A stretch of DNA of 64,000 nt from Malachius bipustulatus (taxonomy: Eukaryota > Arthropoda > Insecta > Coleoptera > Melyridae). Below are positions 11,700 through 23,527 of this stretch, in pieces. A model generated the notes under the pieces. The model had not been told where the DNA came from and made no database searches. It was given only the letters and a program-made list of their open reading frames with translations. The stretch is taken from assembly GCA_910589415.1 (NCBI GenBank), contig OU342632.1:30331637-30395636 (forward strand), read 5' to 3'. The translations under genes were made by a program, and so were the position numbers. Every line of letters starts with the position of its first letter. Position 1 is the first letter of the stretch.

Positions 11700-14430
11700 T
11701 TATTAAATTTGACCGTGTCAGCTGTCATCTGGAAGAAACGTCAAATTCGGGAATAAATTGACTTAAGTAAAAATCGCTTATAAATGTGTATAACTCTTCC
11801 GTCTCCAGTCGGATTCAACATCACCAGTTCTCAAATTCCTCTTTTCAGAAAATTTACAGTTGACAGCTGTCACTTTCACACTTGTCAAAAACATAAAATA
11901 CATTATTGTCTTGTTTAAGAGAATCTGCAATTTTTATATTGAAAAAAAGTCAAATTTTTGCTCTTTTCATCATGCCTTCAGACATCTAAATTGTCAAAAA
12001 AGTTCCCGTAACTCTTCCTCTTTCTATAAGACCCCTGATCTCTCATGGAATTTTGATAGCTGTCACATGTCAGAATCCTTAAATATTTTTGACAAGTCAG
12101 GTCTCTCCGACATAACAAAATCGCCAAACACACGCGTGTTTTTTCTTCGTTTTCCAGATGATCTCATCCAGATTTCTTTCCTGGAATTTTGACCACTTTA
12201 ACATGTCAGAAATTTTATTTTTGACGGGTTTGGAAAATCAAAAAATGATTAGTTCTATAAAATTCCGCATTTCATCACGCGCTTCCACGTAAAAAATGCT
12301 TTGAAAACGTGTTTAACTCTTCCTCGTTCCTAGTTTTTCCAGATTATCTTAGAGCTATTTTCTGGAGTTTTAACAGGCTCTCTTCTTCGATGACGAATTC
12401 AAAGACACAATTTTTTATTTTCTTCAAGCTTGACAGTTGTCACATGAAAAAATTACATAATCTTTGTCATTTGTCAGGACTGAAATCGCTCTGACAATTT
12501 GACAAATTGGCAATACGTGCGTGTATTTCCAGAAATCTCACGTCTATTCCTGAAATTTTGACAGCTGTCACATGTCAGAAACTTTATAATATTTTTGATA
12601 GATCCCGGATCGATAACAATGAGATTTTTCTCTCTTTTCTTCAAGCTTTCCCACGTAAAAAAAGATCAAAGATGTGCGTACATGTTTAATTCTACGTCTT
12701 TTCATATAAATGATAAATTCAGTAGAATTTTGACACCTGTCATAAAAGTCACAAATTTAAATTCTAAAAAAATTGCTCTTTTCTTCAAACTTTCCGACCT
12801 AAAAAATACTGAAACATGTGCGCGCATATTTATTTCTTACCTGCTCTTTCAAGAGGATCTCTGATCCTTTTCGTAGAATTTTGACACCTGTCATATGTCA
12901 GGAATTTAAATTAATAATAAATTTTTCACTTTTCTTCACGCTTTCAAAAATAAAAATTGTCAAAGACCTACGTGTTTAACTCTTTCCATTTTTCTTATAA
13001 GTTCTGAACTCTTTAATTGATATTTGACAGCTGTCATATGTCAGCAACTTAAATATTTTTAACAGATCTGAAACAGCTCACGCAATAACGAAATCTAACC
13101 ACACGCTTCAATGAAAAATGTCGTTAAATGTTCAATTCGTCCTCGTTTTCCCAGATTCCTTCAAAGCCGTGTCTTGGAGTTTTGACAGCTGTCAAATGTC
13201 AGAAATTTTTTTCTTGGCAGGTCAGAAAGTACTTTATAATGACATTGATGACAGATGAGCTATGGTCTAGTTAGTGGAATTTTGACATGTGTCAAAATTA
13301 TCATATTTTTTACTTTTCCTCGTCTATCAATCTGTTGGATGATTTTCTATGATGAAGAATCGTGAAAAAGATGATTGTCTAGTCTAGCTCTTCCACATTG
13401 TAGACGGGAATATTCGTTTACCGAAATTCACATTGGAAATTTTGTTATTTGACAATTATTGTCACCTGTCAAATTATCGTCTTACTCTTCTCCCGATCCT
13501 TCAAGGTGCAAGAGCTTTCAAAATGGTCTCACGTCGTTCCATGAAACTCCAGACTCCTATTTACAAAAATTTACACGTGAAACTTTATGTCGCAATCAGT
13601 TTCCATCAGAAATAAGTGCGCCAAAATTTTGAAACGTCAAATTTAGGATATTTTTTTATTTCCTGAATCCTCAATATGTACCTAACGTAAAAAATTTTCA
13701 AGGAGCCTACCGTGTATTATCTTAAATTCTTCATTTTAGCAATTCTGACATCTGAGTTGTCAACCTGTCAGAAGCTCAGGACCTGTCAAACCTGTCAAAA
13801 TCGTTCAGGTTCGAGAGGTAATAATTCTCCGAAACGAACTCAAATAAGTCATCCACCTCCAGGTGCGTATCGCTTTTCTGATGAGAATTCTAGTTTTGCC
13901 ACATATTTAGATTTGACAACTGTCACCTCTGCCACAAACGTCATATCAGGTGATCTGGGTCTGCGTTTAGCAAACTGAGTTTATTTCTGAAGAACAGCTT
14001 TCAAATATAAATAATAAAAAAAATAAAAGCCGTTGAGACAGTTCTGAGATAAATCTGGGATGCGGAAAAGGTTAAAATGTTTTTTAATTTTTTTTGGTGA
14101 GAGAAGGGAATTGGACAAGTTTGACGTTTCTGAGAGGTGATGTTACCTTGTTGCAAAAATTGTCAAAGATAAGGAAAATTTTGATTTTAAACCGTTATTG
14201 GCAGGTGAAAGGTGTAGAATTTTGGCAGATGTCAAAATAAACAAATGCGGACAAGAAATCTTCAAAACTATCAACATTCGGTTTACTCTTTCATCATTTT
14301 TGCAATAATTAATTTATCGCTTGTCAGAAATGTCAAACTTTTCCCATACTTTTCTCCGCTCATCCACCTCTTGAATTTTTTTTAACTTTCCCATTTTGAA
14401 AACTGTCAACACCTGCCAGAAAAAATTCCT
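11700..14430. repeat. Degenerate tandem array with palindromic TTGACAGCTGTCA core
   Basis: About 15 copies of TTTTGACAGCTGTCA followed by CATGTCAG recur at intervals of roughly 110 to 170 bases (for example near 11715, 11866, 12046, 12555, 12725, 12876, 13020, 13181, 13280, 13744, 13915 and 14218). Between cores the order is also partly kept: a second TTTTGACAGG-like box, then CTTTTCTTCAAGCTTTC, then ACGTGTTTAACTCTTCC. Open frames inside are by-products of the repeat. The core contains an E-box (CAGCTG). Confidence 0.65.
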
Positions 14431-14820
14431 GTTAGCGAAACGGAATTCTTTGCAAAAGCACATAAGATCTCTTTTGATTTTCATATCCTGTTAATAGAGG
14501 TTTTTATTAGGTCAGAATTATGAATAGAATCATAAGAAATAACATTCAAAATTAAAATTAAAAAAAAAACAAAAAAAAATTGAAATTGGCAATACAAACA
14601 CAAAGAAAGTTACATAATTATAGGCACAAATTATCAAAAGAAGATAAGACAACTATGCTCAAATAAACTAACAGTTTTCAAATTTCTTGAGCGAAATCGA
14701 ACTTAACCTAGAATTTTAGAGGGTTATATTATCAGGCCTCTGGGACCCAGTGTCAGAAAGAACTTCAATCTGAGTCGTCGCACTGGAAATGTGCGTTCGG
14801 TTATATGAGATGACCTGCTG

Positions 14821-16083
14821 TTAATGATCCGATGTATCCATAAGGGGCGAAGTGCCCTGTTCCGAAGGGTTAGAAGGTGGAAGAAGTTGATGAGGTGGAA
14901 ATGGCGGCAAGGGTCCTCTCTGAGGAACTAATGTACCTACTGATGAGCCAATACCAAAAGACGACTTCAGATTTGTGAGTTCCTCATCCGAGATCGTGGA
15001 CTGCTGGGAGTTCAACCACTCTATGGCCCGCGCACTACCCTTGGTAACGGAAAGCATTGTGAAGTTGCGAAGGAACTTCTCCCATTCGAAAGTGTAGTCT
15101 TCATAGCTCTCGACCTTGTAATTGTCGAGATACGGCGACTTCGACAAAGAACTCTTTGGATACAAAGCGATGATGAACGTACCGAGCCTGCCAAGATAAG
15201 CTTCCTGTGCGCTGTCCTTGTACTCAGTACGTGCCAGTCCGGTAAGGTAGTAGCTCGCGACATGATGACGGGATAGGTTTTCATAAACTCTCTTGTACTC
15301 CAGAGAGATTTTACCAAACTCGGACACGCCTGGGCAGAACCTAGCGAATTGCGACCTGATAAGCCTCTTGGCGGACTTGTATGCAACAGCCAGCCTCTGC
15401 GTTCCTGCTGGGAGCGACTGGAACTCAAGCTTCAAACCTGGGGAGAGAACCAAGGACGCTGTAGTTGCCGGGACGGCAGGTTGAACCTCGCCGCGCAAGC
15501 CACGAACCCCTGCAACACCTAGAACGTGCAAGGTGCTGGCCCAGCAACCGACTATGCGAGCCATTCGATTATGTTCCCCTGTCACACCAGTCGGGAAGTG
15601 AATAGTGAGGTCCTTAATTAACTCTCCGCCTAAGTACTCATTGGTGAGCCACCAATTGATCTTTGTCGCCACGATCAGACTTCTCGCCTTCTTGAGAGCC
15701 TCCTGAGTTATGCAGGCGTTGATCCGGGAGATGGCCTCTGCCCCGTCCGGCTTATTCTCGGAGACGGTGATCTCCTTCCAGTCACCGTCAGGGCTTGTTC
15801 CAAACTTCTGACATAATCCCAGGGCAACGCAGATTGCTGCACCTGAGATATAACCATCCCTGACGGCCACCGGCTCAGCCCGGAACTTCTTCTCGGCCCA
15901 CGAGGTCGCCTCCTGGATTGCAGCTTGAAGTGAGAAACCCGTTAGGATCGGGAGCTTGTAGTTTTCTGGAAGTCCGGGGTTTATACCTACTGCAATCCCT
16001 GGTTCAATGTCCCCATTAATTGGTGGGAGAGTGATGTTTAAAAACATATCGACAACGAAACCGCAGGATGACGTTATTCGCAA
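14821..16083 (-). CDS. Endogenous viral element: mononegavirus-like nucleoprotein, intact frame
   Basis: A single 420-codon frame without introns or internal stops lies in non-coding, AT-rich, repeat-filled DNA, and it is clearly GC-richer than its flanks. The product is a mostly alpha-helical, basic-to-neutral protein without signal peptide or membrane segment. It ends in a disordered proline- and serine-rich tail (about residues 375-420). Length and overall look fit the nucleoprotein of a negative-strand RNA virus. My best guess is a chuvirus-like (Jingchuvirales) virus, whose nucleoproteins are often fixed in insect genomes; rhabdo-like or nyami-like relatives are alternatives. The first ATG at 16083 or the second, 12 codons later, could start translation. 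No poly(A) tract follows the 3' end, no glycoprotein or polymerase fragment lies beside it, and no retrotransposon flank is evident. Family assignment is by overall appearance only. Confidence 0.55.
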   Translation of the reverse strand: MRITSSCGFVVDMFLNITLPPINGDIEPGIAVGINPGLPENYKLPILTGFSLQAAIQEATSWAEKKFRAEPVAVRDGYISGAAICVALGLCQKFGTSPDGDWKEITVSENKPDGAEAISRINACITQEALKKARSLIVATKINWWLTNEYLGGELIKDLTIHFPTGVTGEHNRMARIVGCWASTLHVLGVAGVRGLRGEVQPAVPATTASLVLSPGLKLEFQSLPAGTQRLAVAYKSAKRLIRSQFARFCPGVSEFGKISLEYKRVYENLSRHHVASYYLTGLARTEYKDSAQEAYLGRLGTFIIALYPKSSLSKSPYLDNYKVESYEDYTFEWEKFLRNFTMLSVTKGSARAIEWLNSQQSTISDEELTNLKSSFGIGSSVGTLVPQRGPLPPFPPHQLLPPSNPSEQGTSPLMDTSDH

Positions 16084-16213
16084 CTTTAATTATTTCTTCA
16101 GCAACCACCGCAGGATTTTGTGGCGATTCAAAATGGGGAAATTGAAGCGTAAAATAATAACATGACAGTTCTATTATATTCTGACGTCTATAGACACATA
16201 TCTGGATATTTGT

Positions 16214-16328
16214 AGGGTATCTGTATTATCGACACTGGCACTTACTATAGTAAGTCGGTATAAGTACCTGTATGACCGACACTGGAGCTTACTATAGTAA
16301 GTGCCAGTGTCGATAATACAGATATCCT
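16214..16328. mobile_element. Small foldback related to the TAGGG..TATTACCGAC motif
   Basis: Two arms of about 41 bases (16214-16254 and 16288-16328) are near-perfect inverse copies. They contain CTGTATTATCGACACTGGCA and the palindrome CTTACTATAGTAAG, with a 33-base loop between. The arm sequence is a variant of a terminal motif found several more times near the zinc-finger genes at 42915, 44692, 49786, 52019 and 63474. Confidence 0.6.
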
Positions 16329-17783
16329 AGAATTTTGTGGTGAGATTGAGGAAAGTCAAAAAAAGTGATCCCGCGCAAGAAAAAAACAAAATACCATCCC
16401 GAGCGGGTTCTTTTAAATTCCTTTATCCGGTCCAATGGTCGGTTTTGGTGGGGGCTAGCTACTCTCTTGCACAATTATTTAAACCTGATCGATAAAGAAG
16501 GTAAAGTTTAATTTCGACATATCTTATTATGAGCGACGAACGCCACTGTCATAGTCCCAGTCCTAGTTCTGGAGCTGCCGCTGACACTGTTATAGCACTA
16601 GCACTGGCACTATAAATCTAGACAGCAAAGCAAACAATCGCGCATCAGCGTCCCTGTCAAAGTCAGGCCGCGCGCCATTTCCCGCGTGATTACCCGCGAC
16701 TGGCTAATCGCATCATCTGTGCACGCCGTCGTCCGGGACTCCGTCGGGATTTATGTCCCTTACTTTGTTATGAACTGTGCACACTTTTTATCATAACTCA
16801 CTCGCAGCCTTTAACTTATACTTAAAAGTAATTTTTGTTTATTTATTTTTGAGATTACTTTACTAATTTCTTTATTTATTATCTTGGATTCACGTGCGCA
16901 ATTGTCATTCCTCTCTAGTATCGCTCTATCTAATTCGATTAAACGCACTGTCCTTCTGTTGTGGTACTGGTAGCACTCTGAGCTCCACTGTTCACTATCA
17001 TCAGCTACCACGCTTATTGACGGAAACTAACTTAATTCTGTTCCTGGAACTGCTGAACGCGTTCCTCATATAGAGACAGCTTACGTTCTCGAACGTCAGG
17101 TTCTTGATCCTTAACGCAATCTCCGCTAAGTCCGCTCGGGCAGAGTCAAGAGTCTGATTTTAGCAGGTCGCGGATTTTAGAAGAAAAAGAACATCAACAA
17201 AACAGCTGATTTCTGCGTTAGGTAGATCAAATCTAAATCGAGAGCAATTCCTCTTCTCAAAGAATAAAAGTATAGTCCAGTCGGGGGATTTGACATCTTC
17301 CCCTTAAGGTAGTTATTTGCGCACAGCTATTATACTTCTGTTGTCAAAATTAGCTCGAGACGTATAAGTACGCTTTAGACGTATAAGTACGCTTTAGACG
17401 TGTATGTACTTATGCTTTAGGCAAATATGTACGCACGACTTGAGAAAATATCAGGGAATACCAGTAATAAAATTCTGCAGACGGGTATAAGCGTTCATGT
17501 GTGCGACCAGAGCCTCTAAACCACACTATACGGACGTATCGAGGAACTTAATCCATCAGCAATACGACCTGGACTCGATTTATATTATTGGAAAATTCTC
17601 CGGCATCCGAAAATCAATTTTGAAACAACATCTTTCTCATCAAATCTTCCCACACAAAACAAAATTATTCAATAAATTCTAGTTTCCAGTTTGGTCCACG
17701 ATTGACCTACATCATACCTATAGGTATGCATTATACATAGATATATGTATATAGACCGTAACTCCTATACATATACCATATAC
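16329..17783. other. Intergenic, including a 19-base triplicated repeat
   Basis: No gene is recognised. At 17361-17420 a 19-base unit (CGTATAAGTACGCTTTAGA) occurs almost exactly twice and a third time in altered form. Around 16660-16760 the DNA is locally CpG-richer. Confidence 0.45.
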
Positions 17784-20700
17784 ATGACGCGATCGAAATT
17801 ACTTATTATAATTCCCAAAACTTCCCCCAGAATCCCAGCTCGAATCCCGCCAATACCCTCCGCCGGTCCCCTGTTGCTAAGGGCGCGGTCGTCTCGTTCC
17901 AGGTCGCCAACTATCCCCTTCCTGCTGCTCGCGGCGGCGGCGGCGGGCGTGGCGGCGGGCGGCCGCATCAGTTACTACGACGACGAGGCGGCGCTGCAGC
18001 CAATCCTGACCAGGAGCCAGGAGCGGCGCGTGTGCGTCGAGCTGTGCATGTCCGGCCTGGGCGGGGCGGCCTGCGGCGAGGAATGCGTCGACCTGGCCCC
18101 GAGAGGCCTGCCCGTGGCCCGCCGCCCCCGACAGAACGCCACCGCCAACACGGCCCACAGCAGCGCCGGACGCGTCGCCGGCTCCGTGGGGCCCCATGGA
18201 AGCGGCGCCGCGAACTCGACGGCCCGGGCGGCCCCCAGGAAGCAGGCCTGCAGTGTGCTGTGCGCCAACGGGCTGGGGTACCCGTTGTGCGGGTGTCCCC
18301 CGGACAAGGGGGTTCCCGACCGGGCGGATTTCCTGCAGGTGTGCGCGTTGTTCTGCCGAGAGTACGACCACAGGCTGTATGGGTGTCAGACGTGTCAGCT
18401 TTATATCCAGCAGGTGAGTTTCTTTTTTGTGTGACGTTTAATTTAAGTTTTATTCTTGTACCTTAAATAAGAACCCCTTGCGAGACTTGAAGAATTATCG
18501 ATACCACTTATTGTCTACTATTTATTTTTTTTTATTTATAAATGACTCAGAATATTGGGATAATTATAAAAATATGGCAACTCTGCTTTAACCACAAAAT
18601 AGGTAGGTAATTATTGCCTTATTTGTAAATAATTTTTTCTTAACCAGTTACCAGTTTTAAAACTGAGTTTGTTATATAAAAAAATTAAAAATATAATCAA
18701 ACTAATGAAGAAAAATAAGAAACTCTTCTTGTTCTTCTTCTTCTTCTTCTTGATTAGGTTTTACCTATAATGGTCTCTGGCTTTTAATCAAGCTATTTAA
18801 TCAGAAAAAAATACTTAAAAACAAATTCATAAAGAAATATTAAGTTCTTTCAGCAGTGCCGTCGAAATTTTGCGTTCTATTGGACTAGGGGGATCCCCCA
18901 TCTAGGTACAAGAATTACGATTTTTTTAACAAGAATTTCTTCGTTACTGAAAAATATAAAAAAATGTCACCAAATATAGTGATAGTGCAAAATTCTGGCA
19001 ACTCTGTCTCATGTAAAAGTTATAGGTCCGGTTGCACAAACGTTAATTACAGATCTGCCAGATAATTACTGATTTTAAAATGCCCTGTATTATCAAAATG
19101 TTGGTCTGATATTGCTGGAAATAAACTCTACTCCCCTTTAGAAGAGTTATTACTGATAAAAAATAAAAGATCATTCAAAAAATTCACCCTATTTTCAAAA
19201 TTTGCAATTTAAAATCAGTAATTATCTGACAAATCTTTAATTAACGTTTGTGCAACTGGCCCATAGAGTAGTGAAATAATTAAAACTTTTGAAATTGTTA
19301 ATTTATCAATTATCAGCGTTCACTGATAAAATATTATGAGTTGTCAATGAACATGAGAAGTGGAATCGCTTGCGCACACGTAACCGCTGATGATGTCTGA
19401 CGCAGCTGTAGACGAAACGCTCAGAGCAAATCTCCATGGACCACGGCAATCAATTACGATTTCAATAGAAGCCAACACGCAGCAATTAAAACTTTATTCA
19501 TACAGCATGATTTTTTGAAAAGGTGCACCTTCAGGGTGCGGGTATCTCATAGGAAAATCAGTCATCAATCAAAAATATCCAAGACGCGGGTCTATTTTTG
19601 TTGATTTTTATAAAGAAATATTTAATGGGGGATCCCCCTAATTCAACTACAACGCAAAATCTTGTGAAATTAAAATAAAAATCGTTTAAAAGGAAATTTC
19701 TTCAAGATTTCAGCGTTGCATTTGTTTCTCAATTCGAATGTATGCAGGGTGTTTTTTTAAGGACCCGGAGCAATAATCTCAGAAAATAAGCCAACCATTA
19801 CCTAATAATTAAAGGGCGCATTGGTTTTTTTGTAAGGCAGAATTTTTTTGTAATGTCTGGAAGCCCAAAAAGTTGTCTTGGGAATTTTTGATCGACGGCT
19901 TATTTTCAGAGATCTCCCCGGATAGCTTTTCAAAAATACCCTGTAGTTTGGTTTTAACAGAGCTTCAGAAAATACACTTATATCATAAAATAATGAATAA
20001 AAGGGGTTAACTTCACGCGGTCCCTGTTTTTCTCAGAAAATGAGCTCTCGACAAGCTAAATAGTTCTAGAGTTCTAGAATTCTAGAGTTCCGTACAGCGC
20101 CTGTGTATCTTCTCAAATAGTTCTGTAAAAACTTCAAAAAAAAGAAACGAAATTTAAATCTTTTGAAAAAATCCCCGGAAATGATTTTTTATCAGAGATT
20201 TGAGTAGCCTCCTAGAAGTTCTATAGAAAACTACCAGAAATTAACTTCGCAATCAGCAATCGAAAGAATGAGTTCTCGGAAGATCGCGCTCATTAACGCG
20301 ATCTCTACAAAACTCGTCGGGGACTATACAGGGTGGTTAACAATTCGATGCTCACCATTGGAATCTCGGAAACGGTAAAAGATACAGGATGGGTTAAATT
20401 AGAGAAAAGTTGCACAATTTTAATTTTATGCGTATTAAAAATCTGAAAGAAAATTTATGAAAACTTCAGGCGTTGCTGAAATATCCTGAAAAAACTGAAA
20501 AATTGAGATTTCTTATTTCAATCATATCTTTTTTATTATCGAAAAGAAATTAAATTGTAGGTATAGTAATAGTAGTAAAAATAGTAAAAAAAATAATAAA
20601 AATATAGTAAAAATAGTAATAGTAATTATTGTAGGTTTACATAAGTCATCAAAAGGATAATCATCTGTCATTTCCAAAATTTTCAAGGACTACTAGATCG

Positions 20701-23527
20701 CAGAGTTTTCATAGTCAAGTTTTGTTTTTCTTATGGCCGCCATATTGTTTTTCCCAGTAATTCGGTATTAAAAAAATCAAGAATCAAGGAAAATCTATTA
20801 AATTCAAAAAAATTTCTCCAAAATTTTATTCTTTATTCGAAGAAAAAAATGATTTCACCGAATAACGTCAATATGACGTCGCGACTTGATATTGCTTGCC
20901 TTATAGGTTTTTTATGACATTCGGTTAAACAATGGTTATTTTTTTCAACAAAAGAAGAACAAAAATTTTTAAGATTTTTTTCTTTCTTGAATGTGATAGA
21001 TTATTTGTTTCCTTAATTCTTTTCATACCCAATGACATAGAAAACTAATATGGCGGCCATAAGAAAAACAAAAGTTGACTATGAAAACTCTGAGATCTAA
21101 TAGTCGTCCTTGAATATTTTGGAAATGACAGATGATACCTTTTGATGACTTATGTAAACCCGCAAAAAGATTTCAATTTATTTTCAATAATAAAAAAGAT
21201 ATGATTGAAATATAAATTTTCTTCCAGATTCTTAATAAGCATAAAATTGTGCTACTTTTCCTTAATTTGACCCAGCCTGTATCTTTTACCGTTTCCGAGA
21301 TCCCAATGGTGAGCATCGAATTGTTAACCACCCTGTATAGGGGCTGGGACTTACCCAGAATAACTCTAATCAGAACTCATTTTTGCTGTTTTTTTGTTAA
21401 TTAGCGTAAATTGATCATTTATTGATAATGAATGTCGCACACTTATCAATTAAATTATTGAGTTCTCGGTAAAAAGGGCTTTTCTATAGAACTCCTTCGA
21501 GGGCTACGTCATCAGAAGACTGATTTTCGGTGAATTTTTCAAAATGTGTAACACGTTTTTTTGTAGAACTATTTGCGAAAATATACATCAACTCTAGAAC
21601 TTCACTTTTCGCTGTTACTTATCGCGTTGTCTGAACTCATTTTCTAAAATAATAGGGCACGTGAGAAGTTATAGTGAAAATGAGGAGTTTTCAGAAAATT
21701 TTGGTGCTAACTTCTCAGAAGAAAATTCCTGATATTTTTATATAGGAAAAATTCATAAATCCGACAATTATGTCATTATTGCAAAAACCACGGAGTAGCT
21801 AACTCATGAGCTAAATAGATACAATATTGATTTTTCAGTGTAAAGATTTTTCGACTCAATTTTTTCAAATCTGACAACACTGTCGATTTTATAGATTATA
21901 TTATTATAATAATAGCAGGTCGCCTAATTTTCTTTTTTATGCAGTGTTTATGTATTTAGATTAGATTATAGTTTATTAATGTATCAAGGGAGTTATGAGG
22001 ATGTTAATTACAGAGGGCAACATATTGCAATCCCGAGGGACGTTAGTACCAAGGGATTGTTAAGTTGCCCGAGGTTATTAACATCCAATAACTCCCGTGA
22101 TACATAATTTATTTTATTTCATATAAAATGTAAAAAATTAAAATTAAACGCAATGTTTTTAATAATTGAATAAGCATCATTATTGATTACCATGGATACA
22201 TCAACTGAAAAGTTTGTAGAAAATGACATATGAAATCCAAATATTCAACCAACAATGCAATAACAAAACCAACATCCAATGGTTACCAGAATTAAACAAC
22301 TAGTAATATTAGAGGGAGTTATGGATTCATAACAGTCCCAAGGGAGTTATGAGTATGTTTATAATTACGGTAACCAAGCGTTTATCTAGTTATAATGTAT
22401 TAGTATGAAATAAATAATATTTAGTCATCCCCTCTAACAGAGTTGCCATACTAGGGTTTTTTCTTAGATAAATAATAAATGAATTTTTATTAATTTTGGG
22501 TTGAAAATTTTATAATTTTTATATTTTTCTAGAATTAATTAATTACTAGAAATACATATGAAGATTTGACCATTTATAGCGAAGAGATAATTTAACATTT
22601 ACAAACTTGAGGATAACTTATAAATCTGACAACATGTAGAAAAAGCACTTATAGCGACACTGACTCTTTGAAATTTAAGCAATTAAGAGGCCTGCGGCGC
22701 TTATTATATTACTTTTTTCGAAGGTAGACGTCCTGGCCTGACCAAAACAAGAGCGATCGTGCCAATACCAAGTAAAGTATCTATCTCATCTCCTTTACAA
22801 AAATATTTTTACGAAACCATACAGTAAATATTCGTATAATGAGTAAAGTCCATGATAGGTTATAATGCGCAGCCGCAAGCCGCTTGTAACGTTCAAAGAG
22901 CCGGTGTCGCTAGACTTTCTGATTAACCCTATTCTGTGACAGAATTTGTTCTGACTCGATTGCCGTAAAACAGATTTTTACTGTTGCCAAGATTTAAAAT
23001 CGCTTTATTGCTTTCATTCTCATACTTTCAATTCAACTTATTATTGAATTATTAATATGCAAATTTCTCGATTCTTTATTGATTACAGTCCGGCAGCTCT
23101 GCCTATTTACCCTGCAAATTTATATTTACCATTAATTTTCACAGAATAGATAAAGATAAGTCGGTGTAATAATAATAATTTCATTTATTCTGCGGCCAAG
23201 CATTCTAACATGGTTGCCATGTCGATTATATTTATTTGAAAGAATTTCTACGTTAATTTTTTATACTCTTCTTTTTTGTCAACGGAAAAGATAATAAAAT
23301 TTTTCAAAAATATATGGATAGTTTTACTATAAAGAAATTTTTAATATCTGAAAATATTTCTCCCTTAGACAGAGCCGCACGCGGTGACCAAACGCGACGC
23401 TGACGAGGACGAAGACCTAGGTTTGGGGGACATCGACTGGTCCGCCTGGTGTCAGAGCAAATGCAGTGACGGCGACGGCGGCGTCGCCTGCAGCTGTGAT
23501 CTCCTACCCATGTTAAGCAAGGCCTAG
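17784..23527 (+). CDS. Cysteine-rich, probably secreted protein (two exons seen)
   Basis: Exon 1 runs to 18413 (donor GTGAGT). Exon 2 is 23369-23527 (acceptor CTCCCTTAG). The join is phase 0 and the stop is at 23525-23527. A hydrophobic stretch (IPFLLLAAAAAGVAAGG) preceded by arginines looks like a signal peptide. The true start is uncertain: an in-frame ATG is at 17784, but an acceptor at 17901-17902 just before the hydrophobic run suggests an upstream first exon. The mature part has four similar cysteine modules, C-x3-C then mostly a Gly-rich spacer then C-x(0-2)-C. They begin CVELC, CSVLC, CALFC and CQSKC, and the last is in exon 2. A KR dibasic site precedes the acidic linker to the fourth module, which could allow processing. 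I do not recognise the family; a peptide precursor or small extracellular ligand are possibilities, not conclusions. Confidence 0.6.
19025..19262. mobile_element. MITE in intron, ends GGTCCGGTTGCACAAACG
   Basis: About 238 bases with inverted ends of about 50 bases. GGTCCGGTTGCACAAACG at the left pairs with its complement at the right, and the pairing extends through TCAGTAATTATCTG. ATA flanks both sides, consistent with a three-base duplication. It has no coding capacity and lies in the intron of the cysteine-rich gene. Confidence 0.65.
19745..19943. mobile_element. MITE in intron, CAGGGTG family
   Basis: A 199-base element starting CAGGGTGTTTTT and ending AAATACCCTG. TA follows the right end; the left flank is TG. 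Inner pairing includes AGAAAATAAGCC against GGCTTATTTTCAGA. It belongs to the same terminal class as the elements at 7665, 8029, 10125 and 20329. Confidence 0.55.
20329..21335. mobile_element. 1 kb foldback in intron, ends CAGGGTGGTTAAC
   Basis: Near-identical inverted ends (CAGGGTGGTTAACAATTCGA against its complement) are flanked by TA on both sides. Arms of about 450 bases pair through GATGCTCACCATTGG, TCTCGGAAACGGTAAAAGAT and, deeper in, TTCTTATGGCCGCCATATT. The centre near 20830-20880 is a short AT-rich loop. Not coding. It is in the large intron, so its transcript would form a long hairpin. Confidence 0.75.
21975..22110. mobile_element. Small hairpin element, with a second fragment at 22307-22390
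   Basis: GTATCAAGGGAGTTAT at the left pairs with ATAACTCCCGTGATAC at the right, and GGGCAACATATTGCAATCCC pairs with the inner right arm. A partial relative (AGGGAGTTATG twice, then ATGTTTATAATTACGG) is found at 22307-22390. Both are in the intron of the cysteine-rich gene. Confidence 0.5.

Noticed and set aside
11860..13978. Six open frames of 60-110 codons in a row
   Set aside because: They arise from the TTGACAGCTGTCA repeat array and share no protein similarity independent of the repeat.
17877..18371. 164-codon minus frame and other frames over the cysteine-rich exon
   Set aside because: Shadows in a GC-rich exon; only the plus frame has the cysteine pattern, the signal-like run and matching splice phases.
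19387..19425. Hammerhead ribozyme core: CTGATGA, a GTCT/AGAC stem and GAAAC in order
   Set aside because: The core and stem II fit, but I could not find a stem III closing on a UH cleavage site or a stem I. A similar CTGAAGA...GAAAC stretch at 40412 deviates in the core itself. Probably relics of retroelement ends.
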